DNA of 64,000 nucleotides from Sorex araneus (GCF_027595985.1 NC_073303.1:370028386-370092385); one strand, 5' to 3'; shown: positions 34,721 to 48,200, counted from the first letter of the stretch. Made by a program: numbers and translations. The notes: a model not told the origin generated them from the letters alone.

Positions 34721-36590
34721 AAGTTTTACTTTGATCTCTTACCTTTTCTGTTTTTCACTAAGTTGGTCCTATTTATAAATCCAATGGGCTTGGAAACCAT
34801 AGTTCAATCATTACATTTTTTTTCAAGAGTAATTTTAAGATTAATATTTGATGTAAAATAATTTTTCGATGAGGCCAAGAAAATCAATGCTAAGTCTGAC
34901 CCTTGATTTGATTCTTTGTTATAAGGACACAGCCTAGTATGGCTTTTATATGCTGAACTTTATGTTAAAAGCATTATATTTTAAGTCACCTATTTTTTGC
35001 ATCTGTATTATTAGAGTAACTAAATTTTGCTGGGTCCTGTTAAAACAATCTTCCTACACAATGCTCTTTTGGCTTTCCCATTTCACTTTGTAAATTGTTA
35101 CCAAATTGAGCTCTGCTTATTTAACTATTTCCTGTAACTGCTGATATTGTAGCATCTGCTCTGATCTATGATGGATTGTTCAAAGGCAGAAGTTCTGTTT
35201 GTTTTCTTTTTCACAAATAATCCTTATATATACAGTGACTAACCCAGTGGGAAAACTTTAAAAATATTCATTGAACCATAGGTTGATGTCAGATTAAACA
35301 AGTTTCCGATATGATAACTAAGAAAGAATATCATACTCAGTTTGAGAGATGGGCCAGCTAGCTAGGTAGGCACTAATGAAAGTTTAGAACTAGTTTGCTA
35401 GGTAAGACTCAGAAAAATGTTACCGCATGAGAACCTGATAGTAGAAAGTCAGGTTAGGGGCCCCCTGAGAGTTCACAAAGCTCAGTGTGGATTCCAGGCT
35501 CTTCATGCATGAGTGAAGAGAGAGAATTTGGGGATACTCGGGCGTTCACAGACTTAGGGCAACGGCAGAGTCAGAAACGTGGCAAGAAAGAGTCCTGGCT
35601 CGGGAGATCTGAGCCTCGCTCTTGGGTTGGCAGGGACGGGTGTGCGCATGTCGGTTCCCACCCGCTGGCATCCATGCGTTTGCATCTGGAGAAGAAGGGA
35701 GTCGACCCGCATGAGCAATCGTGTCCTTTCCAGAGGCACGTAAGACTCCTACCATCTGTGTCTGCTCATGCCAGAGAGAACCTCCCTCCACTCTCATGCC
35801 AAGGGCACATCCACACCGCGAAGCAAGAGAGAAATTGAGCAGAGTTGTGACATTTAAAGGGCCATCCTGGGAATCAATTCCGTCTTTAGTATAAGCCTTC
35901 TCTTTTCCTTTAAGAGTGCCTGTCTCTAGTCTTCTTTAAACTGTAGCGAACAAATAATCAGAATGTTCTTTACCTTCTTCGCTTAAAGATGTAAACCAAG
36001 CATTAAAACATAGGCTGCCTCTTCATCCAAAATTTTATTGTTTAACAATTGCTCATGAAATCCTATGAACTTTGACCTTCTTAATTTATTTGATTTCTCT
36101 ACCTAGGTAGATTTGCTTGTAAGTTAGTAATACGAGCAAACTTTCATGAAAGAACAAGTTGGATTGGAGATATTTTTAAACATGTACCAGTGTGATTTTC
36201 TATTGAATTTTCATACATACCCAGGGCAAGAGTTTCTTAGAAAACATCTCTATGAATGCCTCTTTTCTGGCACAAAGTGAAAATACAAACCACACAGAAA
36301 TTTGGCAGTGTGAGAGAGAAGGACAAAAGTTGATAACCATAAATTGAACGAGGGGGGAAGTACTAAGTCGTGTAATCTCCTTGTATTTGATTAGTCTGTT
36401 CGATATTGGTGGGAAACAGTAGCAATGACAGAATAGAAATACGCTTAGTTGGGCCAAACTTTTGTAGTTTGAAAATTGACATTCTGCAGTTTTATCTTCT
36501 GTAAAAGCAGTGATATACTACCACCAAGAGCAGGATTTGAGTCCTTATATGGGGAACACATATCTGGTGTATATTTAAACTTATAACAAG
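34721..36590. other. Unique sequence with a CpG cluster
   Basis: No gene is recognised. 35535-35830 carries more than a dozen CpGs against an AT-rich, CpG-poor background; see findings. Confidence 0.35.
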
Positions 36591-36594
36591 AGCA

Positions 36595-36740
36595 GGACAG
36601 CCCGAGGAGCATATGTGTACATGCAGGAGGCCTGGATTCATCCCTGGTACTGCATGCTCTCTTGAGCACTGTTGGGAGTGACCCAGGCACAGAAGTGGAT
36701 TTAGAACTCAAGTATCATTGGGCAAGACTAAAGCCCCCCT
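36595..36740 (+). mobile_element. Very old SINE family A-like copy
   Basis: Only faint words remain (CTGGATTCATCCCTGGTACTG, GAGCACTGTTGGGAGTGACCC). Confidence 0.4.
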
Positions 36741-37840
36741 TACAAAGTGTCTTCTTTTCTTTTATTTACATAGTTTTTAAATAGAGTTTATTCCCAGGCT
36801 CATGTGACAGCTGTAGCAAGACCATTCAAATCCAATGGGGACTTGAGCCGAATCTGGTTCAAAAGGGGTTGGCAACTCTGGAAGTGTGTGGCAGGCCCCA
36901 CTGTGGCCACTTCCAAGACCAGAAGCCCACGAGCGAGTTAGAGCAGAGAGCCCCCCAACCACCACCGTTGTTTCATGGCCTGGTCTATTGTGTCACTAGG
37001 CAGAAATGACAGGTATACCAGAACACTGACTTCCTGGAGAAACAAATTCTCAAAATTAAAACCAATCCATAAAAATAGGACCTGAGCTATGTGCATGGGC
37101 AGCAAAGTCACCGAGAGTGAACAATAAAACCTTAAAACTGTTATCTTTTAAAATTAGGTTTTGTAGACTGAAAAAGTCAACAATAAAAACTGGGTGTATG
37201 CAAAACTTAATTCTTGCCACAGAAAACCAGTGCAATAATCATTTCTTCCTGTTTACTCTGTGCCTCACGTTTGATAAAAATAACAGATGGGAGCTTGCAT
37301 TTCTATCTTGGAAAGACTTGAAAACCATCAGCAGAGTGACAAAAGATGTTTAATATGAGAGCAACAGTTTCAAGGCAAGATCTAAAGGAGAATATCTCGA
37401 TATTCTGGAATAGATTATTGATGGAGGTCAAGGAACCCATGGCAAAGGAGTCACTGTCTTATTTTGGTTTCTGTTACCTGCAGTTCTACTCTGTAATGAG
37501 GCATTAAAACTAATCATGTATACTCCCTCTTCCAACACCTCTCGAGATGCCGTGATCTCTTGAACATTACCAAATTTACAGTGCTCCAATACTATAGATT
37601 GCACACGGGAGCACCAAAAGAAGGTGAGATTGTCACAGGGGACATGGCCTTTGACAAAGGCTGGAGTTGTCAGTCGTGGAACACTGAGAGTTATGCTTGG
37701 ACAGGAACATGTCGAGAGGGGTGGAATGAGGTTTTCTTACTGGTAACTGGACCACAAGGAAACGAGAACTATGACTTTATTTTCTGGGAACAAAGGAAGT
37801 TATCTCACAAAATATGTAGAGTCGTGTCCCTCAAAAGATG
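36741..37840. other. Unique intronic or intergenic sequence
   Basis: No exon or repeat is recognised. A 118-codon ORF at 37560-37916 runs into the LTR-like repeat and shows no family resemblance. Confidence 0.35.
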
Positions 37841-37849
37841 TTCAGGTTC

Positions 37850-38222
37850 TAAAAGCTCAGTACATGTGACTGTGACCTTATATGGAAATAGGGTCCTTGC
37901 AGAGGTAATCAAGTGACAATGAGGACATTAGTGAGATTAGAATGGGTTCTAATCTAATGATTCATGCCATTATAAGGAAAGAGAAATTTTGACACACACA
38001 CATACAGACACAGACACAGAGAACACACAAGATTCAGAGAAGGAAACGAAGTGAAGCTGGAAGAGAGAGGGAAGCCAGGGACCAAGGAATACCCCAAAAC
38101 CTCTACCAAGAGGCATGTAACATGCTTTTTTGGGAGATGCTCCAGAATGAACCAATTTCAATTTTGTTCACACTTCAATTTTGGGTTCTGGCCTCCAGAA
38201 CACTGGGAGAGTAAATCCTTGT
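37850..38222 (+). mobile_element. Ancient LTR-like repeat of the mammalian MaLR/ERVL kind
   Basis: TGTGACCTTATATGGAAATAGGGTC, GCAGAGGTAATCAAGTGACAATGAGG and CCATTATAAGGAAAGAG, then GACACAGACACAGAGA...GGCCTCCAGAACACTGGGAGAGTAAATC. This order is shared by a widespread eutherian LTR repeat. The exact subfamily is not determinable by eye. It is non-coding and diverged. Confidence 0.6.
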
Positions 38223-38224
38223 AA

Positions 38225-38400
38225 AAAACAGAGCCCTCTTGGGCTGGGGGTGGGGAGCGGTGGGGGGAGGGGGGGAGGTTTACTGTGGTTCTTGGTGGTG
38301 GAATATGTGCACTTGTGAAGGGATGGGTGTTTGAGCATTGAGCCTGAAAGCTTTGTAACTTTCCACATGGTGATTAAATAAAAAACAAAAACAAAAACAA
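38225..38400 (+). mobile_element. Short L1 3'-end fragment
   Basis: A G-rich tract, GTTCTTGGTGGTGGAATATGTGCAC, then CCTGAAAGCTTTGTAACTTTCC and CATGGTGATTAAATAAA with an (AAAAC)n tail. Confidence 0.8.
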
Positions 38401-38424
38401 ACAGACCCCTCTTGACAGACATAG

Positions 38425-38785
38425 AATGACTGCACTCATTTGGGATAGAGAAGGGACCACTAAGTCAATGACAGTTGGAGGGGTGGCTCTCGATGGGAGA
38501 TGTGTGCTGAAAGTAGACAAAGGACCAAACACAACAGCCTCTCAGTGTCTGTGTTGTAAACCATAATTCCCCAGGGTAGAGTGAGAGTAACAAGGAAAGT
38601 GCCTGCCATAGAGGCAGGGGTTGGGGTGAAGGGGTGGTGGTGGGAGGGATACCAGGCGTATTGGTGGTGGGGAAGGCACTGGTGGAAGGATAGCTAGTTG
38701 ATCATTGTATGACTGAAACTCAATCACGGAAGCTTTGTAACTGTATCTCATGGTGAGTAAACAAACAAACAAACAAACAAAAACA
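38425..38785 (+). mobile_element. 5'-truncated L1, 3' UTR with (AAAC)n tail
   Basis: GGGACCACTAAGTCAATGACAGTTGG, CACTGGTGGAAGGATAG, and GTAACTGTATCTCATGGTGAGTAAAC with an (AAAC)n tail at 38758-38781. It lies directly after another L1 tail. Confidence 0.82.
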
Positions 38786-39042
38786 GTATTTTGCAGTAAT
38801 TTTCTAGAGCAGCCCCGGGAAAAACATTCCATGCCATTGAATGAAATCCCTGCCTATTGTGGCATCACTATTAAGGCAAATATCTCCCTCGAGGATGCGG
38901 TGACCTGAGAGTTGTTGTGTTTAACACATAACGTTGTGTATAACTGAATCCCAGGTACTTAACATGAGAACTACTACTTACCTCATCTTAATCATTACTA
39001 TGCCTCTCTTTTGCTTCGTTTTAGACTATCTTCAGTTTCACA

Positions 39043-39210
39043 ATGGATTCTCTTGTTGAAGCAAACAGCAAATTTTGTTTTGACCTTTTTCAAGAGATCA
39101 GCAAACACCATGAGGATAAAAACATCTTCTTTTGTCCTCTGAGTGTCTCGGCTGCTCTCAGCATGGTCCGCCTGGGGGCCAGACACGGCAGTGCCCAGCA
39201 GATCGACAAG
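39043..39210 (+). CDS. SERPINB12: SERPINB12 coding exon 1 (residues 1-56)
   Basis: This exon carries the start codon and encodes helices A-B, ending ...SAQQIDK. Two upstream AG acceptors are possible, at 39023-39024 (ttttag) and 39034-39035 (ttcag). Either leaves a short 5' UTR before ATG, so an upstream non-coding exon is expected, as in other clade B serpin genes. The donor is AAG|GTGAGA at 39211, phase 0. This start is chosen because MDSL matches the family N-terminus and no longer in-frame ORF precedes it. Confidence 0.93.
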
Positions 39211-40429
39211 GTGAGAAGACAGGGACGAAGGCCGCTGTGAGGGTCAGGCCTCAGTCTCACTGGGGCAAGCCGAGCTAGACATGCCTGCGACCTTCTGTAC
39301 CCAATTCTTATCTGTCGGTGGCACCTGGGAAATTTGTCCTCTGCTGTCTTCACTTGCTTGACTGAGTTGAAACTAGATCAGCACTACTGAACACAATATA
39401 ACTGGAGTCAGGTACCTTATGACAATTATTTTAGTGTCATACTAAGAAAACATAAAGAGAAAGGAGAAGCTAGTCTCGCAGTGTATCACAATGAGATACA
39501 TAGTTGCGAAATTGTTCACAATTGGGTTTCAGTTACTCTGTGTTCCAACACCTGTCCCTTTGCCAGTGTACATTTCCTACCACCATGTCCCCAGGTTCCC
39601 TTCCTCCACCGCCTCCTAACCTGCCTCTCTTGCAGACACTTTTATTCTCCTTCCATCCCCCCCCTGCTTTTACCATGTGGTTTACAGTACAGGTACTGAA
39701 AGTTTATCATGTTTATCCCTTCACCTCCTTTCGGCACTCACTTCTTGTCCAGGGTAATCATTTCTATCATTGTTATTGTGGTTCCTTCTCTGTCTGAACT
39801 GCCCTTCCCGTCCCCTGACTTTGTAGCAAGCTTCCAACCACGGACCATTCCTCCTGGTTCTTGTTTTTACTATCTCTGATAGTAGAAACTATGTATTAGA
39901 AGAAGATATCTACATAGTAGAAGATATCTATCTAGTAGAAGATATCTATCTAGTAGAAGATATCTTATTCTACTATTTTTTCTATTATTTCATACTATTT
40001 TCTTAATATCCTGCAAATGAGTACAATCATTCTATGTCTGTCCCTCTCCCTCGAACTCATTTTATTCTGCATGATATTCTCAATGCTCATCCACATATAA
40101 GCAAATTTCATGACTTCATTATTCCTAGTAGCTGCATAGTATTCCATTGTGTAGATGGACCATAGTTTCTTTATCCAGTCATCTGTTCTCAGGCACTTGA
40201 GATATTTCTAGATTCTAGCTACTGAAAATAATGCTACAATGAACATAGAAGTGCAGATGGCCTTTCTGTATCATGTTTTTGGGTCCCTAGGTTATATTCC
40301 CAGGTGTAAAATTGGGTGGGTCTATGGAAACTCAATTTCTAGGTTTTTGAGGAATGCCCATATTATTTTACAAAAACCCTGGACCAGTCAGCATTAGCAG
40401 TGAATGAGAGTCCCTTTCTTCACATCTGT

Positions 40430-40483
<54 letters not shown>

Positions 40484-42235
40484 TATACATAAATATGTGT
40501 GTATATATACACATATACACATACATGTATATATATTATCATCGTGAGATTGAACAGGCTTTTAAAAATTGAATCACGTGTAAGACCCAACAGTTTCAGA
40601 GCTCTTCATGACCAAGGTTCAGTCCTACAATGTTCCAACACCCATCCTTTCACCAGTGCACATTTCCCACCACCAATGTCCTCAGTTTTCCTCCACCTTG
40701 CCCCCCTGCCCCTCCATCCTCACAGCCCACCTCTATGGTAGACCTCCTCTTATTTTTCTTTGAAGCACTGTAGTTTGCAACACTGCCACTGAAAGGGGGT
40801 ATCATGCATATCACTCCATCTCCTCTCAGCACTCAGCACTTGTCCAGAGTGATCATTTCCAGCTGTCCCTGTCATAGTGGTCCCTTCTCTGTCCTCACTG
40901 CACTTGCCTTCCCGCTTCTTCTTTTTTAACGTGTGTCAGTCTCTCACAGCATATTTTATTTATACCAAAATTTTATATCGGCATGTTAGCAGTGAAGATC
41001 TATGCGGAATTTTACTTATTTTTCTACGGTCTTCAAGATGCAGCTTCCGGACAGTTCAGAGGTGCCGTGATCTTGTGTCTGAGCTGACTCTGACTTTGAG
41101 TCAACGTCATTCCTCAGTGCAACTCCAGGGCAGAGGGGGCATGGAGCAGGCAGTTTTCTTCCCCTCACTGCACCTCCCAGCTCAAGCCCAAAGAAACGTC
41201 TGCTTTGCTTCGTTGTTGATCGCTTTTCCTGACGCCATCACCACGGTCAGGGCACATCAGGCAAACGTTCCTGGCACTGCTCAAACTTGTGCTTCTCATG
41301 CCATCTCCCCATTCTGTCATCCCACAGGTGCTGCACTTCAGTGAATTTTCCCCGAAGGAAAGTGAGAATCCAGAGCCGTGTCTGAGGAGCCAACCGCGAG
41401 GAGAGACCGGCGGCTCTGCGAAAGGGCAGGAAGGAACAAAAGGGTCTTCTGCGGCTCAGGTGAGACGCCGCAAGCCCTGCTGTCTTCTGTGTGACTTACA
41501 TGCGCTGGTTTCTCTAAGAGGAAGGACAAGTGTCTTCTGCTTAGGATAAAGGAACTCGGTCACACCTTCAGGTGTCCCCACTGTGACAGCGCCAGGATGG
41601 AGTATGATGGAGGATAAAGAGCAGTAGGCATCGGATTCTTCTTCCCTACACAGTGCCCTATCGGAGAGATAAAAAACTGTGCCAACATACGGCTTTTATG
41701 CAGGTCCCATGGCAGGAGTAGGAGAAATTCAAATATCTTCCACCTTTAGTGAGGGCCTGGGGATATGGCTCCTCGGTAAAGTGTTTATATGCCTTGCATG
41801 CACGAGACCTGGGTCCTATCCTGCAACAAATACACACAGTCTGGAGAGGAGTTAAAAAAAACTCTTACAGCTGTTAGGAAAAATGAGATCATGAAATTTT
41901 CTTATAGATGAATAGATTTGGAGAGTATCATGCTGAGTGAAATGAGTCAGAAGGAAAGGGACAGATGTAGAATAACTATGCATTCATTTGTAAGATATTA
42001 AAAAAAAACAGTATGAAACTAATATGCAAGGCCAGGGAAAACTGGCCAGGAGGACTGGCCAATGGTTGGTCAATGGGGTGGGAGATGGAGGGTAGTTTAG
42101 AGGAGGATCCATTATGAGAATATTAGTTAGAAATGATCATTCTGGACCAGAGCCAAGTGTTGGTAGCAGGTAAAGGGATATACATGATAACCTTTCAGCA
42201 TCTGTATCTCAAACCATAGTGCCTAAAGTGAGTGA

Positions 42236-42279
<44 letters not shown>

Positions 42280-45200
42280 GAGAGGTGCCTGCCATAGACG
42301 CAGGCTGGGGTACAGGGTGGCTTGAAGGGGTGGGAGGGAAACTGGGGACACTGGTGCTGGAAAATTATACTGATGAAGTGATGAACATTCTATGAATGAA
42401 ACTCAAGCATGAACAATTTTGTAATGCTCTAATCTCAAGGTGATTCAATAAAAAAATAAATCCCGCCCCCCGCCAACTGCATCTTGTTGAAGCAGACAGG
42501 ACAGAGGAACACTCACCGTGTATCCTGCTGAGTATGGGGAACAGGCTGGAGCGAGAGCACAGCAGGCAGGGTGTTTGCCTTGCACGCGGCTGTCCCGGGT
42601 TTGGTTCCTCCATCCCTCTTGGAGAGCCTGGCAAGCTACCAAGAGTATCCCGCCTACACGGCAGAGCCCGACAAGCTACCCGTGGCGTATTCGATATGCC
42701 AAAAACAGTAACAACAAGTCTCACAGTGGAGACGTTACTGGTGCCCGCTCGAGCAAATCAATGAGCAACGGGATGACAGTGACAGTGATGGGGAACACAG
42801 GCCGGGATATTTTCTGCCTGTGACCCAAATACCTGCACGCCGCCTGGACCTCCCACTGGGAACTGTTTCATCCTATTTGCCAGCGTGCACTCCCCACTCC
42901 CCCCCGTGATAAAGGAAAACAATAGGTCGCTTTTGCGGCATCTAACTCTTGGGGTAAACGATCCCCTTTTGTTTCTGTTTTAGTCAGAGTCGTCCAGCGA
43001 CCAGAGCGAAGTGCTCAGCTGCTACTTCGGGCAGCTTCTGTCCAAACTGGACAGGGTCCGAGCGGATTACACCCTGAGTATTGCCAACAGGCTTTACGGA
43101 GAGCGGGAGTTCCCGGTCCACCAGGTGAGCTCCGATTGCCGCCTAGAGCCCGGAGCGGCTGGGTGGGCCCCTGCACAGCTGGGCTGTGACTCTTTCCCAT
43201 CAAGGGGCGTGACAGCTGCACCTGGTCACGCTCCTGCACGTGCCCCCTGGCCACTCCTGGGCACAATTCTCTAAAATCATCCTTTGTGCCAAGATCAGGC
43301 TGCCCTCCTCCAAGTCAGAGGTGCGGCGAGGCGAGAGAGTGTGTTGGGGACCAGAGTGCGTGTCTCTGTGGCATCTAGAGCAAGGTGCCCTGGATGGGCG
43401 TCAGTTGCCCCTCCGGCCACCAGAGGGAGCCACACACTTAGCAATGAACGCGCTGCCCCCGCGCCCGCTCCAGCTGCTCAGGGCAGAGGGTGGGGTAAGT
43501 ACCTTTTCTCACAACAACGCCAATGAGAAGCCAAGCACCGGACTTTGGAAAACTAGCTCTAGTGTGTTTCTATCACAATACACACGTAAAATACACCAGC
43601 CGTTTAAAAGCGTCCAAATAAAAGCTTTTGGCATTTAGAAAATTGTAAAAGATCAGCAAAGATCAGCAAGTTAAAATCTGCTTTTGAAGACGCAGCAAAG
43701 TAAATGATTCAGTGCCAGTCATTAATTACATTTCGCAAAGTTATGTGCGCATCACCTATCTATTTCCAAAGCCTTTTTCCCTTCATGATCTCACACAGAA
43801 GGTCTGTAGCCATTAAGCAGGGTTTAACTTCTTTTAAAAAAGGAAACAGTTTAAAAGCCAAGACTCCCAATTTATTTGATATTATTTGTCTTGAGATGTC
43901 TTCGCAAATGGAACATTCAAATAAAGGAGGAGAGGCGTGTGCAGCGTAACGGTGGGCAGCTGCATCCTGACTGGTCAGTGCAGGGATGTGCTCACCGAGT
44001 TTAGTGCTACGTGGGGTACCAGAGGCGCATCTTTCTCATTACACTTGTAACGTTAGCGGAAGGCTGTGACTTTATCGCACTGTTTCTGTTCACTTAACAG
44101 GAGTACTTGGACAGTGTCATCCAGTTTTACCACACGACTTTTGAAAGCGTGGATTTCCGCAAAGACACTGAGAAGTCCAGGCGAGAGATTAACTTCTGGG
44201 TGGAATCTCAGTCCCAAGGTGCGGGAGAGCAAGTGTAGTGCCTCTGTGGGTCCCCGTTTCAGAGAAAAACAAGTCACCCTCCCCCTTCAGATGACTTCTC
44301 TAGAGGAAGGGACCTGGGTGGGCTGTCAAAACTCCCTGTCAGAGACTTAAAGTGCTTTGATGCTCCTTGTTTCTCTGAGTCTAATGTCCACCCATCTTGT
44401 TGCTCAGGACAGAATTTTACCTTTCTCTCTAGCGGAGTAGAATTATATCATGTAGTTCAATTATTTTATTTTATTTTATTTTTTGCTTTTTGGGTCACAC
44501 CCAGCGATGCTCAGGGGTTACTCCTGGCTCTGCACTCAAGAATTACTCCTGGTGGTGCTCAGGGGACCATATGGGATGCTGGGAATCGAACCCGGGTCAG
44601 CCTCGTGCAAGGCAAATGCCCTACCTGCTGTGCTATCGCTCCAGCCCCCACAGTTTTTTTTTTAAAAGAAAAAATGGAATCACCTTGAGAAACACAGTTA
44701 CAAAATTGTTCATGATTGGGTTTCAGTCATTTAATGTTCCAACATCTGTCCCTTCGCCAATGTGCATTTCCCACCAGATTTCCCAGTTTCCCTTCTACCA
44801 CCCAAGCCCCAGCCTGCCTGGGTAGCAGGTACTTTCCCTGTCTCTCTGTCTGTCTCTGTCTGTCTGTCTGTCTGTCTCTCCTTCCGTCCTCTACCCCTTT
44901 TTTGGGCATTGTGGTTTTCGAAACAGGCACTGAGAGGTTATCACGTATCATCTCCTTCCAACACTCATTTATTGTCCAGCGTGATCATTTCCAACTATCA
45001 TTGTCATAGTGGTCTCTTCTCTGTCTTAACTGTGCCCCTCCATACCACTTGTGGTAAGTGTGTAGATGATTTTTTTTAAGTGGGCCACGCTCTTCCTTCC
45101 CTTCTGGGGCCCTGGAAACATCCAGGGGGAACTGTAGTAGTCTCTGAGGTCATTGGCTGTTGCCTTCCTTTATCTCACTAAAAGAAGGTAGACTTCAAGA

Positions 45201-48200
45201 AGGAGGCTCAAGAAATCATTTTTATGAAAACAGGGTGATAGACCAAGTAAGTTGGGGAACCTCGGGCAGATGGAGCCCGTATTCTCTATGTGCCCCTAAG
45301 TCTACAGATACCCACGGCATTTCTAGGTCTCAGCTATTGTACATAATGCACTGAACATGAGAGTGTGTCTATCTCTGAATTGATGGGGTATTTTTGCATA
45401 AGTAGGCAGAAGTAGGGTGGCTGCTTTGGAATTTCTCCCTTTAATTTTTTTCTTTGGAGATCTTCATATTGGTTTCTGGGGTCCCTTCTCTCCCCATCAG
45501 CTCCTGACCTTGTCTGTTTCTTGTTTTTGGGTAACAGCTGTTCTCCTTGCTGTGAGCTGATATCTCACTATAAATTTTGTTTGTTTGTTTTGGGGGGCAT
45601 ATCAATCTGTATTCAGGGCTCACTCTTGGCTCTGAGCTCAGGAATCACTCCTGGCAGGGCTTCGTGGACTATCTGGGTGCCAGGGGTCAGTAACTTGGGT
45701 CAGTTACATGCAAGACAAGTCCACTACTACACGACTGCACCTACCCCTTATTATGAATTTGATTCGCTCTTCCAATTTATCACTTTGAAAGATGCTCTTT
45801 CATCATGTTGTTGGGAGATTTGAATTAACGAGATTTGTCTTAGCGTCTTATCATCGGCATATAAATTCATGTTGCCTTCATAAGAAAACACCCAAATATA
45901 GTTGTGTTGAGTACTGCTTTACGTGATGACCCCAGGTCAGAGTGACGGTGTAAAAGCCAAGGAATGAGCTCTTAGAGATGACTCTGACTTTAGGCTGGGA
46001 AACAACTTGTAAGAGGAGACTGTTGCAGTTGGGTGCAGATGGCTGTCTGTGACACAGGAATTAGGATTCCTCCAAGAATTCATCCAGTTGCCAAGAAGGC
46101 AGCAGCTGTGCTAAAAGTTATTCATTCTTTTGGCATAAATATCTAGTTTCTCCTTAGTTAGCTTGCCCAAAGCATTGTGAGTACAGATGATGACAACATA
46201 AATAATGACTATTTTTCAAGAAGAACATTCCTTAGATAGAAAGGTCTTCTCATCTTAAGACCTATGAATACATTCAAGTAATGGCATTTTGAAGTGGGAA
46301 AGAAAGAAAAAATATTATTTCCTGAGAGCAGGGGATTTTTCTAGTCTACCTGGGCATTGTGTGATTGTATGAGGCACCCCAGATTTGGGCCAAGACAGAG
46401 AAGAAAGGTCCAAGGCAGATAGATCTTGGGCAGTATTACTGCTTGTGGTTGCATGACTTCAATCACAGTGTCTATTCCTCTGTAAATAAAGGATTTACGG
46501 AGCTGGATCGATAGCACAGTGGATAGGGTGTTTGCCTTGCCTGCTACCGACCTGGGTTTGATTCCAGCATCCCATACTGTCCCCTGAGCACCACCAGGAG
46601 TGATTCCTGAGTGCAGAGCACTGCCAGGAGTGATTCCTGAGTGCAGAGCCAGGAGTAACCCCTGTACATTGGCGGGTGTGACCCAAAAAGCAAAAAAGAA
46701 AAAAAAAAGGAATTTACTTCTTTATAGAAATCAAGACTTTTTACAGTTGATGTGAGAAGAACTGAGAAAAGACACATGGATGCTTTTCTATAATGGTCTC
46801 ATATATTTATATGCATTTATTTTTTAATACCTAAGAACATACTCTTTACTTCCCACTGAGATAAGAAATTACATCATAGTTATTTTACACAAGGGAATTA
46901 TTCTCTAATTAGGTGATGGGATCATACTCTGAATGACCCATAGGGTACAACGTCTGATGACAAGTTCAGACCACAGTGAGAAGTTTCTCAACTTTCCCCC
47001 TCCTGTGACACCCTTTCAACCTTGCTTTCTTCCTATGCCTCTCTTGTCCAAACAGCTATCCCTCTCGCATTATACTATTCCCCTCACCCCCACTTAAGTG
47101 GTGTTCTACCTGTGGCCCCCTTGAAATGTCCTGGACGTCTATTGGAGGACCAAATGGCTCCCAGTCGATAAAGGTTGATACAAAGAATCAAAGGAAATTC
47201 CATGATAGGGCTCCGGAGTCTCCTTAGGTTAGGGTGAGATGATTCCTTCCCTGTGCAGTCCCTCCACTGCCAATCTACCCACCCTTCCCTCCGCTTCCAC
47301 CTCACCCAGACTAGAAGTGGTCGAGACATGCAGCGCCTCTGGGATTCATGAAAACATCTGTCTGCGTGAATATTTTTGATACGATTCATATTTGGAATAA
47401 TCTCTGGCGCCCTTCTCCCTAGGTAAAATCAAGGAGCTCTTTAACCAGGACAGCATCACTGACTCCACGGTGCTGGTGCTGGTGAACGCCGTTTACTTCA
47501 AGGCCAAGTGGGAAAAATACTTTGACTGTGAGAACACAGTGGATGCCCCATTTTTGCTCAGTGAGGTACTTTCTCATAACACGGGGATTTTGCAATGTTC
47601 CACTCACAGTTTCCACGGAGAATATTGTACAAGGTGTAGGCTCAAATCTAAGACCAAGATCTCTGGGTTACAACTTACATTTAATTAATTAATTCGTCAA
47701 TTAATTAATTAGTGCCATGCCAAGTGATGCTTAGGGGCTATTCCTGCACTTAGGAATCACTCCCGGCAGTGCTTGGGGGTTCATATCCCATATGAAAAAA
47801 TTTTTTTCAGACCATCATCCCATATGATGCCGGGAATAGAACCTGCATCGGTTGCTTTCAGGGCAAGCGCCCCACCCATTGACAACTTAGGTTTATAATA
47901 GCATTTTCTATAAATCATACTCAATACCTGAAGTTCATAGAATCTTACACTGTTTTTATTCATGATCTTATTTGTTCTCCTTACACTATTCTCATTCATG
48001 ATCTTATTTGTTCTCGCAAAGAAATTGGTGTTCTTAACGTTCCCATATAGAAGCTGAGCACAGCATGCAGAGGTGAGGTTGTTTATTTGAGGGCGGAATA
48101 TGTGGGCCACACCCGACAAAGCTCAGGGCTCATTTCTGGCTTTGCACTCAGACTTACTTCTGACTGTGCTTGGTGTTGGCTGCGTCCAAGGCAAAGCCTT

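Noticed and set aside
37560..37916. 118-codon ORF upstream of SERPINB12
   Set aside because: Its last third is an ancient LTR-like repeat and the first part resembles no family.
39898..39966. CRISPR-like regularly spaced repeat
   Set aside because: It is a simple tandem repeat of about 18 bases in a mammalian L1 UTR, with no spacers.
42984..42987. Alternative acceptor four bases downstream in SERPINB12 coding exon 3
   Set aside because: Its use would break the reading frame; the first AG gives conserved serpin sequence.
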